Notes: generated by a model not told the origin, from the sequence alone. DNA of 64,000 nucleotides from Cladopsammia gracilis (GCA_022457155.1 JAJGOT010000459.1:558001-622000); one strand, 5' to 3'. Shown: positions 49,877 to 62,030, counted from the stretch's first letter. Made by a program: numbers and translations.

Positions 49877-50571
49877 CATATCCACAGGTAAAGTGCCAAA
49901 AATATCCAAGATGGCTGCCAATCAAGTTTGACATCTCCAAATATGGTCAAGATGACCTTGTCGCCACTGTAAAACATCACCAAACTTCATTTCCAGGGCC
50001 ATTTTGACCATACACAACTCCACAAGAAATTTGAAATTTTGATCCAAAATCATAGGCTTACCTCTTTGAAAAAAATCCAAGATGGCCGCCAACCAAGTTT
50101 GACATCTCCAAATATGGTCAAGATATTATCCCCAACATCATTGAAAATATATTAAACATCATCTCCAGGCAACCTGTAACAATAATAACTATGTAAACCA
50201 AAACATTTAAGAAAGTCAGCCATTTTACACTTTTTTCAAGTATAAAAAATTCATAAAAAATTCAATTTTTATTTCTATGCAATGAGTTTGCTATCGAAAT
50301 GAAGGTAATTTAATTGTCTAACAGAATAATAATGCTACACAACATCACCAGATAGATTATTAAAGATAACGGTGAAAAACTTTGAATTTCCCAAAAACTA
50401 ACCCTAACCCTTAACTTTGAAAAAATCCAAAAAATATTAAATGGTTTCCTAAAAATCAAAAAACATATAATATATGATCTCCACACGATACCAAAGATTT
50501 TGATACCAATCCCACGTTCATTGGATGAAACTGGAATGATCTACACTATTTTGAAAACATTCATCTCTTTG

Positions 50572-50746
50572 GGAGGGCAGTTTTGACCTAAAATCGGGAG
50601 GGCAGTTTTGACAGGAGGGCACTTTCGACATTTGGGAGGGCAGTCTTGACATCTGGGAGGGCAGTTTTGACTGGGAGGGCAGTCTTGACATTTTGGGAGG
50701 GCGGTCTTGACCCTAACCCTAAAAGTGGGAGGGCACTTTGGTGAGG
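50572..50746 (+). repeat. GGGAGGGCAGTTTTGAC tandem cluster at the spacer/satellite border
   Basis: Seven or so imperfect units of GGGAGGGCAGT(C/T)TTGACAT end the spacer right before the satellite. A CCCTAACCCTAAAAGT stretch interrupts this copy at 50711-50726. The matching cluster in spacer copy 2 is 57714-57875 and lacks that interruption. Confidence 0.9.
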
Positions 50747-53700
50747 ACACTAACCCTAACCCTAACCCTAACCCTAACTCCGGCCCCATCCCGATTCCGA
50801 GCCCTACCCGGACCCAGGACACGTCCCCGGCATCGACCCTGATCCCGAACTCGACCATGGCCCCGACGGCGGCCCCGAATCCTAACCCCAACCCTAACCC
50901 TAACCCTAACCCTAACTCCGGCCCCATCCCGATTCCGAGCCCGACCCGGACCCAGGACACGTCCCCGGCATCGACCCTGATCCCGAACTCGACCATGGCC
51001 CCGACGGCGGCCCCGAATCCTAACCCCAACCCTTAACCCTAACCCTAACCCTAACTCCGGCCCCATCCCGATTCCGAGCCCGACCCGGACCCAGGACACG
51101 TCCCCGGCATCGACCCTGATCCCGAACTCGACCATGGCCCCGACGGCGGCCCCGAATCCTAACCCCAACCTTAACCCTAACCCTAACCCTAACTCCGGCC
51201 CCATCCCGATTCCGAGCCCGACCCGGACCCAGGACACGTCCCCGGCATCGACCCCTGATCCCGAACTCGACCATGGCCCCGACGGCGGCCCCGAATCCTA
51301 ACCCCAACCCTAACCCTAACCCTAACCCTAACTCCGGCCCCATCCCGATTCTGAGCCCGACCCGGACCCAGGACACGTCCCCGGCATCGACCCTGATCCC
51401 GAACTCGACCATGGCCCCGACGGCGGCCCCGAATCCTAACGCCAACCCTAACCCTAACCCTAACCCTAACTCCGGCCCCATCCCGATTCCGAGCCCGACC
51501 CGGACCCAGGACACGTCCCCGGGCATCGACCCTGATCCCGAACTCGACCATGGCCCCGACGGCGGCCCCGAATCCTAACCCCAACCCTAACCCTAACCCT
51601 AACCCTAACTCCGGCCCCATCCCGATTCCGAGCCCGACCCGGACCCAGGACACGTCCCCGGCATCGACCCTGATCCCGAACTCGACCATGGCCCCGACGG
51701 CGGCCCCGAATCCTAACCCCAACCCTAACCCTAACCCTAACCCTAACTCCGGCCCCATCCCGATTCCGAGCCCGACCCGGACCCAGGACACGTCCCCGGC
51801 ATCGACCCTGATCCCGAACTCGACCATGGCCCCGACGGCGGCCCCGAATCCTAACCCCAACCCTAACCCTAACCCTAACCCTAACTCCGGCCCCATCCCG
51901 ATTCCGAGCCCGACCCGGACCCAGGACACGTCCCCGGCATCGACCCTGATCCCGAACTCGACCATGGCCCCGACGGCGGCCCAAAATCCTAACCCCAACC
52001 CTAACCCTAACCCTAACCCTTACCCTAACTCCGGCCCCATCCCGATTCCGAGCCCGACCCGGACCCAGGACACGTCCCCGGCATCGACCCTGATCCCGAA
52101 CTCGACCATGGCCCCGACGGCGGCCCCGAATCCTAACCCCAACCCTAACCCTAACCCTAACCCTAACTCCGGCCCCATCCCGATTCCGAGCCCCACCCGG
52201 ACCCAGGACACGTCCCCGGCATCGACCCTGATCCCGAACTCGACCATGGCCCCGACGGCGGCCCCGAATCCTAACCCCAACCCTAACCCTAACCCTAACC
52301 CTAACTCCGGCCCCATCCCGATTCCGAGCCCGACCCGGACCCAGGACACGTCCCGGCATCGACCCTGATCCCGAACTCGACCATGGCCCCGACCGGCGGC
52401 CCCGAATCCTAACCCCAACCCTAACCCTAACCCTAACCCTAACCCTAACTCCGGCCCCATCCCGATTCCGAGCCCGACCCGGACCCAGGACACGTCCCCG
52501 GCATCGACCCTGATCCCGAACTCGACCATGGCCCCGACGGCGGCCCCGAATCCTAACCCCAACCCTAACCCTAACCCTAACCCTAACCCTAACTCCGGCC
52601 CCATCCCGATTCCGAGCCCGACCCGGACCCAAGACACGTCCCCGGCATCGACCCTGATCGCGAACTCGACCATGGCCCCGACGGCGGCCCCGAATCCTAA
52701 CCCCAACCCTAACCCTAACCCTAACCCTAACTCTGGCCCCATCCCGATTCCGAGCCCGACCCGGACCCAGGACACGTCCCCGGCATCGACCCTGATCGCG
52801 AACTCGACCATGGCCCCGACGGCGGCCCAAAATCCTAACCCCAACCCTAACCCTAACCCTAACCCTAACTCCGGCCCCATCCCGATTCCGAGCCCGACCC
52901 GGACCCAAGACACGTCCCCGGCATCGACCCTGATCGCGAACTCGACCATGGCCCTGACGGCGGCCCCGAATCCTAACCCCAACCCTAACCCTAACCCTAA
53001 CCCTAACTCCGGCCCCATCCCGATTCCGAGCCCGACCCGGACCCAGGACACGTCCCCGGCATCGACCCTGATCCGCGAACTCGACCATGGCCCCGACGGC
53101 GGCCCCGAATCCTAACCCCAACCCTAACCCTAACCCTAACCCTAACTCCGGCCCCATCCCGATTCCGAGCCCGACCCGGACCCAGGACACGTCCCCGGCA
53201 TCGACCCTGATCCCGAACTCGACCATGGCCCCGACGGCGGCCCCGAATCCTAACCCCAACCCTAACCCTAACCCTAACCCTAACCCTAACTCCGGCCCCA
53301 TCCCGATTCCGAGCCCGACCCGGACCCAGGACACGTCCCCGGCATCGACCCTGATCGCGAACTCGACCATGGCCCCGACGGCGGCCCCGAATCCTAACCC
53401 CAACCCTAACCCTAACCCTAACCCTAACTCCGGCCCCATCCCGATTCCGAGCCCGACCCGGACCCAGGACACGTCCCCGGCATCGACCCTGATCCCGAAC
53501 TCGACCATGGCCCCGACGGCGGCCCCGAATCCTAACCCCAACCCTAACCCTAACCCTAACCCTAACTCCGGCCCCATCCCGATTCCGAGCCCGACCCGGA
53601 CCCAGGACACGTCCCCGGCATCGACCCTGATCCCGAACTCGACCATGGCCCCGACGGCGGCCCCGAATCCTAACCCCAACCCTAACCCTAACCCTAACCC

Positions 53701-54106
53701 TAACTCCGGCCCCATCCCGATTCCGAGCCCGACCCGGACCCAGGACACGTCCCCGGCATCGACCCTGATCCCGAACTCGACCATGGCCCCGACGGCGGCC
53801 CCGAATCCTAACCCCAACCCTAACCCTAACCCTAACCCTAACTCCGGCCCCTATCCCGATTCCGAGCCCGACCCGGACCCAGGACACGTCCCGGGCATCG
53901 ACCCTGATCCCGAACTCGACCATGTCCCCGACCGCGGCCCCGAATCCTAACCCCAACCCTAACCCTAACCCTAACCCTAACTCCGGCCCCATCCCGATTC
54001 CGAGCCCGACCCGGACCCAGGACACGTCCCCGGCATCGACCCTGATCCCGAACTCGACCATGGCCCCGACGGCGGCCCAAAATCCTAACCCCAACCCTAC
54101 CCTAAT
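50747..54106 (+). repeat. Telomere-derived satellite array B
   Basis: About 24 monomers, essentially all type A, most exactly 138 bp (for example GCATCG at 51661 and 51799). More homogeneous than array A. A few monomers have one extra hexamer (144 bp), and rare single-base indels (near 52352, 52394, 53073) shift the frame. Ends CCCTAATTAGAATCC, the same junction as array A to spacer. Confidence 0.97.
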
Positions 54107-57100
54107 TAGAATCCTCCACGGCATCAACGGCCCTCCCAAAATTCAAATTTTTGTAGATGGTCTTAACGTCATCCGATTAGTCTCAAACTTGACAGGCATA
54201 CTCTTTGCGCATGCGTGATCAATTGTAGCTAAACAGATTTGTCAATATAGACCAGAATTCCTTGCGAGCACAAAAAGAACAAAAAAAAGAGGGCAGTTTT
54301 GACCTCGCGGGTTTATATAACGTAAAATGCCCAAATATGGGCAATTTTTTGCATGCAGTGCGTAGATTTGATATCCTGTGGATAGCTCTGTTGAACCCGC
54401 CTAATCCCAGAAAAAATTTCGAGAAAATACCATTTCTAGAAAAAATGCCGTGAAGGTATATAGACTGTATATTGGGTTGTTGTTTTCGAGAAAAATTTTT
54501 TTAACAGGATTGAAACGAATTTACCTACAATTTCTAACTCTGAAACTATACGGGATTAAGAGATGAAAAAAATCAGGCATAACCATGGGTGGTTGAAACA
54601 CTCAAAAATGAAATTTGAGCTAATTTCATTTAAATGGGAATATTTTATTGATTTGTAAAGTCAAAAGTTACAAAAAATTAGCATAGAGGGCAATTCAAAC
54701 CAGACATATTTTTATTCATAACGGCTCCAAATTTTATCCTGAGAATACGACTTTTTTTACACAGATAGCTATTGCAATAGCGAACAATCTAAGCTAGGAA
54801 TAGTTATTAAAACCCATTTTATATTAAATTAATAATAATTTGAAAATAACCACAAGAGGGCATTTTTGACATAAATCAACAAATTTGTCCCATTTTTAAT
54901 TTGAGTCTAAGTTCCGCCTATTTCTCTCTAACGTTCTGATAATCAACAGATTTGTCGATCTATCATTGCAAAACATTTCTGTCGAAGGGAATATTTTTAT
55001 CGTTTAACGATGCAAAGCTATTAACATTTAAACAAGTGCTATCTGCCTTCCTAGACTCACGGAGAAGAATTTACATAAAGATATTTGTAACTCTATATCC
55101 ACCTGACGCACCAATTATATAACTTCAAAAAAATACAAAAATTCTCCGTTTCATACTTCATATGCTCATGCAAGAATTATGGGAATTCGCTAAAAGGAAT
55201 TGGAGATATGACGTTTTAAACGTAGCATAGGTAAGGCAAAAAGCACGATTCAAAAACTTTTTAATTTGTGTTTGACTTCTAATTTCATTAAGGAACTTTA
55301 TTTATAGGATATTCCATCTATATTCTTCACAAATATAAAACTTTGCTAGCAAATTAATCTACAGTAAGTTTAAAACGATAACCCTTCAATTGAGAATTTT
55401 AGGAATTTTTTTTCCTATTAAGAATCATTTTAAAAGAGGGCAGTTTAGACTATAACTGCTAACGAACGCAAACTTTGTCTTCTTCTTTCTCCCAAACCTC
55501 TGGACACTTTGTCATATTTTTTATCTCAGCAACGTGTCCTTCCTCGTTCTATCTATTGATATTAATGGAATTGGTCTACCGTTTAAATTGTTAGAGATAC
55601 AGCATTTAAAAATGAAGTGCGCAATTTTTGCTTGGTCAGCGGTTATGATGTTGAAAAGTTCTGACAGCTGTCAATCAAACGCGTATGACATAATCTCAAC
55701 ATTTGACATATCCTGTTGTAGGTCGACATCTCAGGAACGCTGTGGCTAAGTTTCATTATTGTATCTTAAAAATGGAGCGAGATATGGCCTGTCAAAAGCA
55801 GCCATATTACAGCTTGCGGGAGATCGTTTAGTTGAGTAGAGGTGTTTTGTGTGCTCTTCATTTTATGCTTTTTTTACACCCAGAAGCGCTATGTAGAAGC
55901 AACTGAACTATCCACAGAGTCACATAAGACGCTAGTGACACTGGTGAAGCAATTTTCAGCAATTCTAATCAAGTTGTTTGTACACAGTGACCGTGGGAAT
56001 TTAAGGGTGCTCTGTCTTACTAATTCTTAATATTAGTGTTAATTTAAGGGCGTTGTAACAAAACTTGATGCATTTATTTTGCAATAGCTATCGACCTGGC
56101 ACTGCAAGGACTAAAATGCAACAGGTTTTGTCAAAATTGATTGATATCTTGCTTAGTTATGACGTCATTTAAGTTAAAACTTCAACCGCGAATAACTTTG
56201 AAACTAAGCCATTATATGGAGAGCAGTTGTTGCTAATGATAGTGCGTAACACGTTTAACAGGCGTGTGAAAATTTGGCCCAATCGGTTAAATCCCTTCAA
56301 AGTTATTCGCGGTTGAATTTTTTTCCAAGATGGCGGACACAAAATCTACTTTAACATGGAAACGAGGCTCCGCTTTAACACGCTGTAACTTTTAAGCGTT
56401 TTAACCTTTGAGACTGAAACTTGGGGGATAGTTTCCACTGCCAATGGACTACCCTATGCATGGAGATGATTGACGCAGCTTTTAAAAATATCAACTTATT
56501 GATGTGGGAATTTAAGGGTGCTCTGTCTTACTAATTTTTACTATTAGTATTAATTTAAGGGTGTTGATGCATTTATTTTGCAATAGCTATCGACCTGGCA
56601 CTGCAAGGACTAAAATGCAACAAGGTTTGTCAAAATTGATTGATATCTTGCTTAGTTATGACGTCATTTAAGTTAAAAATTCAACCGCGAATAACTTTGA
56701 AACTAAGCCATTATACGGAGGACAGTTTTTTGCTATTGATAGTGCGTAACATGTTTAACAGGCGTGTGAAAATTTGGCCCAATCGGTTTAATCCCTTCAA
56801 TGTTATTAGCGGTTGAATTTTTTCCAAGATGGCGGACACAAAATCTACTTTAACCCTAACCCTAACCCTAACCCTAACCCTAATGCTTTACACGCTGTAA
56901 CTTTTAAGCGTTTTAGCCTTTGAGACTGAAACTTGGGGGCTAGTTTACACTGCCAATGGACTACCCTATACATGGAGATGATTGACGTAGCTTTTAAAAA
57001 TATCAACTTATTGATGCTTTCATATCCACAGGTAAAGTGCCAAAAATATCCAAGATGGCGGCCAATCAAGTTTGACATCTCCAAATATGGTCAAGATGAC

Positions 57101-57883
57101 CTTGTCGCCACTGTAAAACATCGCCAAACTTCATTTCCAGGGCCATTTTGACCATACACAACTACACAAGAAATTTGAAATTTTGATCCAAAATCATAGG
57201 CTTACCCCTTTGAAAAAATCCAAGATGGCCGCCAACCAAGTTTGAAATCTCCAAATATGGTCAAGATATTATCCCCAACATCATTGAAAATATATTAAAC
57301 ATCATCTCCAGGCAACCTGTAACAATAATAACTACGTAAACCAAAACATTTAAGAAAGTCAGCCATTTTACACTTTTTTCAAGTATAAAAAATTCATAAA
57401 AAATTCAATTTTTATTTCTATGCAATGAGTATGCTATCGAATTGAAGGTAATTTAATTGTCTAACAGAATAATAATGCTACACAACATCACCAGATAGAT
57501 TATTAAAGATAACGGTGAAAAACTTTGAATTTCCCAAAAACTAACCCTACCCCTTAACTTTGAAAATTCCAAAAAAATACTAAATGGTTTCCTAAAAATC
57601 AAAAAACATATAATGCATGATCTCCACACGATAACGAAGATTTTGATACCAATCCCACGTTCATTGGATAAAACTGGAATGATCTACACTATTTTGAAAA
57701 CATTCATCTCTTTGGGAGGGCAGTTTTGACCTAAAATCGGGAGGGCAGTTTTGACAGGAGGGCACTTTTGACATTTGGGAGGGCAGTCTTGACATCTGGG
57801 AGGGCAGTTTTGACTGGGAGGGCAGTCTTGACATTTTGGGAGGGCGGTCTTGACATTTGGGAGGGCACTTTGGTGAGGACACT
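54107..57883 (+). repeat. Macrosatellite spacer U, copy 2
   Basis: Same order and features as 46965-50746: junction AATTAGAATCCTCCACGGCA, internal duplication, telomeric patch at 56853-56883 and GGGAGGGC cluster at 57714-57875. Start-to-start distance to copy 1 is about 7.14 kb. Confidence 0.95.
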
Positions 57884-59600
57884 AACCCTAACCCTAACCC
57901 TAACCCTAACCCTAACTCCGGCCCCATCCCGATTCCGAGCCCTACCCGGACCCAGGACACGTCCCCGGCATCGACCCTGATCCCGAACTCGACCATGGCC
58001 CCGACGGCGGCCCCGAATCCTAACCCCAACCTTAACCCTAACCCTAACCCTAACTCCGGCCCCATCCCGATTCCGAGCCCGACCCGGACCCAGGACACGT
58101 CCCCGGCATCGACCCTGATCCCGAACTCGACCATGGCCCCGACGGCGGCCCCGAATCCTAACCCCAACCCTAACCCTAACCTTAACCCTAACTCCGGCCC
58201 CATCCCGATTCCGAGCCCGACCCGGACCCAGGACACGTCCCCGGCATCGACCCTGATCCCGAACTCGACCATGGCCCCGACGGCGGCCCCGAATCCTAAC
58301 GCCAACCCTAACCCTAACCCTAACCCTAACTCTGGCCCTATCCCGATTCCGAGCCTGACCCGGACCCAGGACACGTCCCGGGCATCGACCCTGATCCCGA
58401 ACTCGACCATGTCCCCGACCGCGGCCCCGAATCCTAACCCCAACCCTAACCCTAACCCTAACTTTACTCCGGCCCGATCCCGATCCCGAGCCCGAACCCG
58501 ACCCCAGTTTCGTCCCCGGCATCGAACCTGATCCCGAACTCGACCATGGCCCCGACCGCGGCCCCTAATCCTAACCCCAACCCTAACCCTAACCCTAACT
58601 CCGGCCCGATCCCGATCCCGAGCCCGAACCCGACGCCAGTTTCGTCCCCGGCATCGAACCTGATCCCGAACTCGACCATGGCCCCGACCGCGGCCCCTAA
58701 TCCTAACCCCAACCCTAACCCCAACCCTAACTTTACTCCGGCCCGATCCCGATCCCGAGCCCGGACCCGACCCCAGTTTCGTCCCCGGCATCGAACCTGA
58801 TCCCGAACTCGACCATGGCCCCGACCGCGGCCCCTAATCCTAACCCCAACCCTAACCCTAACCCTAACCCTCACTCCGGCCCGATCCCGATCCCGAGCCC
58901 GAACCCGACCCCAGTTTCGTCCCCGGCATCGAACCTGATCCCGAACTCGACCATGGCCCCGACCGCGGCCCCTAATCCTAACCCCAACCCTAACCCTAAC
59001 CCTAACCCTAACCCTAACTCCGGCCCCGATCCCGATCCCGATCCCGAGCCCGACCTCAGCACCGTCCCCGGCATCGAACCTGATCCGGAACTCGACCATG
59101 GCCCTGACCGCGGCCCCTAATGCTAACCCCAACCCTAACCCTAACCCTAACCCTAACCCTAACCCTAACTCCGGCCCCGATCCCGAGCCCGAGCCCGAGC
59201 CCGACCCCAGCACCGTCCCCGGCATCGAACCTGATCCGGAACTCGACCATGGCCCTGACCGCGGCCCCTAATGCTAACCCCAACCCTAACCCTAACCCTA
59301 ACCCTAACTCCGGCCCCGATCCCGATCCCGAGCCCGAGCCCGACCCCAGTTTCGTCCCCGGCATCGAACCTGATCCCGAACTCGACCACGGCCCCGACCG
59401 CGGCCCCTAATGCTAACCCCAACCCTAACGCTAACCCTAACCCTAACCTAACCCTAATCCCGTACCTAATGCTAGACTGAATCCTAGACCTAATCCCACC
59501 CCGGCCCCGACCCCGACCCCGTCCCCGACCCCGGCCCAGACTCTGACCACGGCCCTGGCCCCGGCCCTGACCCTGACCCCGACCCCGACTTACCCGTCTT
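57884..59600 (+). repeat. Telomere-derived satellite array C
   Basis: Four type A monomers (to about 58440), then about seven type C monomers (CCCCAGTTTCGTCCCCGGCA, GCCCCTAATCCTAACCCC, GGCCCGATCCCGATCCCGAG) that are the most C/G-alternating. From about 59460 it fades into loose CCCGAC and CCTGAC hexamers and stops at 59600. Confidence 0.95.
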
Positions 59601-59619
59601 AGGAAATGGTCATATCCGC

Positions 59620-60060
59620 GAAGAAGCCATATTTTATGCAGATTATATTTATGAGCGTCTTTTAATTGTGTCATTCATACTTGGGAATCACGTTGCTATT
59701 TAGTTTTGTGATGTTGGTAGAATTTTACGAATAACAATACTTTCCTTTCTTTGGAGCTTTGTTTATTCTTTATACCGTGCCCATTTTAGGAATGAGATTC
59801 TGTTTTTTTTACTTAGTGCGCCGGAACAACGTACTTGGTTGCTAGATGGAAATCTTTTTAATCACTAATAAAAAGTGTCAGTTGGACGCACTGTAAGACG
59901 AAGTTTCAATATATTCTACTTTGAAGCGTCGTGCAAAAACATCTGCCGAAGTAAAAATCACTGAATGTCAGTTCTGTGGATAAGTTGAATGCAAAACGGA
60001 AAATGTCGTTCGAAAGGTACGAACATACTAAGGGGGTTTCATACAACAATAAAAGTGCCC
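59620..60060. other. Right flank of the satellite, nothing recognised
   Basis: Ordinary AT-rich sequence with no gene, no repeat ends and no match to the left flank at 39850-40330 that I can see. Confidence 0.4.
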
Positions 60061-60063
60061 TAT

Positions 60064-60235
60064 GAACGTATTAACGTGCTAGCTTACGGACGTAACATCG
60101 TACTATGAGGTGACGATATTACTAACGTACGATCGCATTATCGTGCTAATTACATTACTATTTGCGTATGAACTTATTAACGTACTAGCGTACGAACGTA
60201 ACATCGTACTACGAGGTGATGATATTAGGCCCTGT
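60064..60235 (+). repeat. ACGTA-rich direct repeat
   Basis: TATTAACGTGCTAGCTTACG..GTAACATCGTACTATGAGGTGA at 60068 and TATTAACGTACTAGCGTACG..GTAACATCGTACTACGAGGTGA at 60176, 108 bases apart. The interval is also built of short ACGTACG/TAATACG-like words. Confidence 0.75.
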
Positions 60236-60415
60236 TCGCACTACAATGAAAAATGTAGTTTGGCGTTTGCAAAAAAATGGAAAATTTTGTAATCACCAAA
60301 TTTTCGTTTCCGTTATTCTATTCGCACTTAAATTTGTGAATTTTTTTGTGTTACCAAATATGACAATCATACCAAGATCATATAAGTTAAAGGTGAAAGG
60401 TAATGGTTAGGTGAC

Positions 60416-60745
60416 TTAAAGGTAAAATAAATCACATTTTTCGATGGGAATTTATGTTGATGTCAATTTTTGATTGACTTTTCCTTTGTGTTCCGCTTAA
60501 GTTTTGGAGACATATTTATGAAACGTGCTCAAAGTCGTGTTGTTATCTTGAATTTCATCGAGGACAGCTCTGCCTTGATGCGCTATAAATGGTGTGTTTT
60601 GCTTTTAAACATAAACTAATGGAGATTTGAATAAAATGTTTTGAAAGAAGATTGTGTTGTCCGTTTTTATGTCTTTGTTCATTCATTACGTAGATTGAAA
60701 AGCGATTTTATGTAAACAAGACACGACTTAGATTTTCTGTCTTCA
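60416..60745 (+). repeat. Flanking repeat F, diverged direct copy
   Basis: CTTAAAGGTAAAATAAATCAC, TTGAATTTCATCGAGGACAG, ATAAACTAATGGAGATTTGA and GATTGAAAAGCGATTTTATG follow the order of 39305-39620 with many differences. Confidence 0.7.
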
Positions 60746-60884
60746 CTCGCGTCGCCTTCACAGGACGAAATAATGAATTTACTAACCTTTGAGAGAAAAT
60801 TAAAGTTTACTTAAAGGTATCGAAAATCTTTAAGATGAGACGTAAATACTCTTAAAGGTATTAAAGTAAGTAACATATAAACAT

Positions 60885-61525
60885 GTACTTAAGAAGTAGG
60901 GGTAAGTAGGGGGGGCAGGATAGATAGGATAGGGGGGAGGCACGATAGATAGGATTGGGGGGCAGGATAGATAGGATAGATAGGATAGCTAGCCTAGATA
61001 GGACTAGCCTGCGAGCAAGCTGTGCTGGGTTAAAGTGGATTAGGGAGGGAATGAGAGGGGCCTCCCTCATCCCCTTTAACCCAGCACAGCTTGCTCGCAG
61101 GCTAGTCCTGTAGGGGGTTTTGCTTTTTTTTCTATTGATGTTAATTCAGATTTGCACATTTTTAAACGAAATTCTGTTATTTAATTGTTTATTAGTTTTG
61201 TTGTTATTCGTAACATTTGTATTACTTTTGTGGTCATAACTGTTATGAATTATTAACGAATTTTACAATGTTATTTATCGTTATTAATTATTTTGTAAAT
61301 AAGAAAAGACAACAATATGCAATAAAAACTATAATAATAACCACAAACCAATGAAGAGTGCATGATCTATCATCTTATCTTTGGTCTTTCATAACAACTA
61401 TAATAATTGGTTTTGATTAAAGCTGTAAAGGCTTAACACATACGATGTTTACGCGACAAATCGCACGCATGCGTATTCTTTGCAACTCATTTAGAATTGC
61501 CTTGCAAATCCCCTTTTTCACAGAG
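60885..61525 (+). repeat. 640-bp duplicated segment, copy 1
   Basis: Starts with GTAGGGGTAAGTAGGGGGGG and GATAGATAGGATAG units, passes through a hairpin (61001-61110), then a long AT-rich part ending CCCCTTTTTCACAGAGATA. Repeated almost verbatim at 62031-62645. Confidence 0.9.
61001..61110. repeat. Hairpin GGACTAGCCTGCGAGCAAGC
   Basis: Arms of about 48 bases: GGACTAGCCTGCGAGCAAGC..GGGTTAAAG and CTTTAACCC..GCTTGCTCGCAGGCTAGTCC with a small loop (AATGAGAGGGGCC). The second copy is at 62117-62226. Confidence 0.9.
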
Positions 61526-62030
61526 ATATTAACCAATGAATTTTTAAACAATAGAAATCGGTTAACGAGCTTAAAAGGGACCTTTTCGATTTTTGAAAAA
61601 TGGTCTTATTTTTGCTCATGGACAAATCTCTATTGTTTCCATATTAATAGCCGATTTTCTACGTTTCTATAAGAGCTCCAGCTTTGACACTTGACATGTT
61701 CGAAGTTGTTCTGCTTCACATGAAACACGATGGAATGTTTGACTGATTCAGGCTGCGATATACATAACAACAAGAGGCTCCAAGCATCCTATACTAATGC
61801 ACATGCGTAAGAACGTTTTATGATACATTTTAAACATGATAAGAAAATGTCCGAGAAAATGTTATTCCTTTCATTCAGTCATTATTCATTGCGTATTCCA
61901 TTTATCCATCTGCGTATTTCATTTAGTCATTAGTCATTATTATTGAATGTTTTGTAAATGAAAGCTGTACCACAATGGCGCCAGTGTTTCTTCTAAGTCT
62001 TATATATACCAAACGTGAACATATATTTGA

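Larger units (their letters stand above)
46965..50746 (+). repeat. Macrosatellite spacer U, copy 1
   Basis: 3.78-kb AT-rich segment starting TTAGAATCCTCCACGGCATC and ending CTTTGGTGAGGACACTAACC. Present again at 54107-57883 with only scattered substitutions and small indels. It contains an internal duplication, four ATGGCGG-type motifs, recurring GAGGGCA..TTTTGAC phrases and small telomeric patches. Short open frames inside differ between the two copies at their starts, so I do not call a gene. Confidence 0.95.

Noticed and set aside
50747..54106. A CRISPR array (regular 138-bp periodicity)
   Set aside because: No unique spacers between repeats; this is a eukaryotic tandem satellite.
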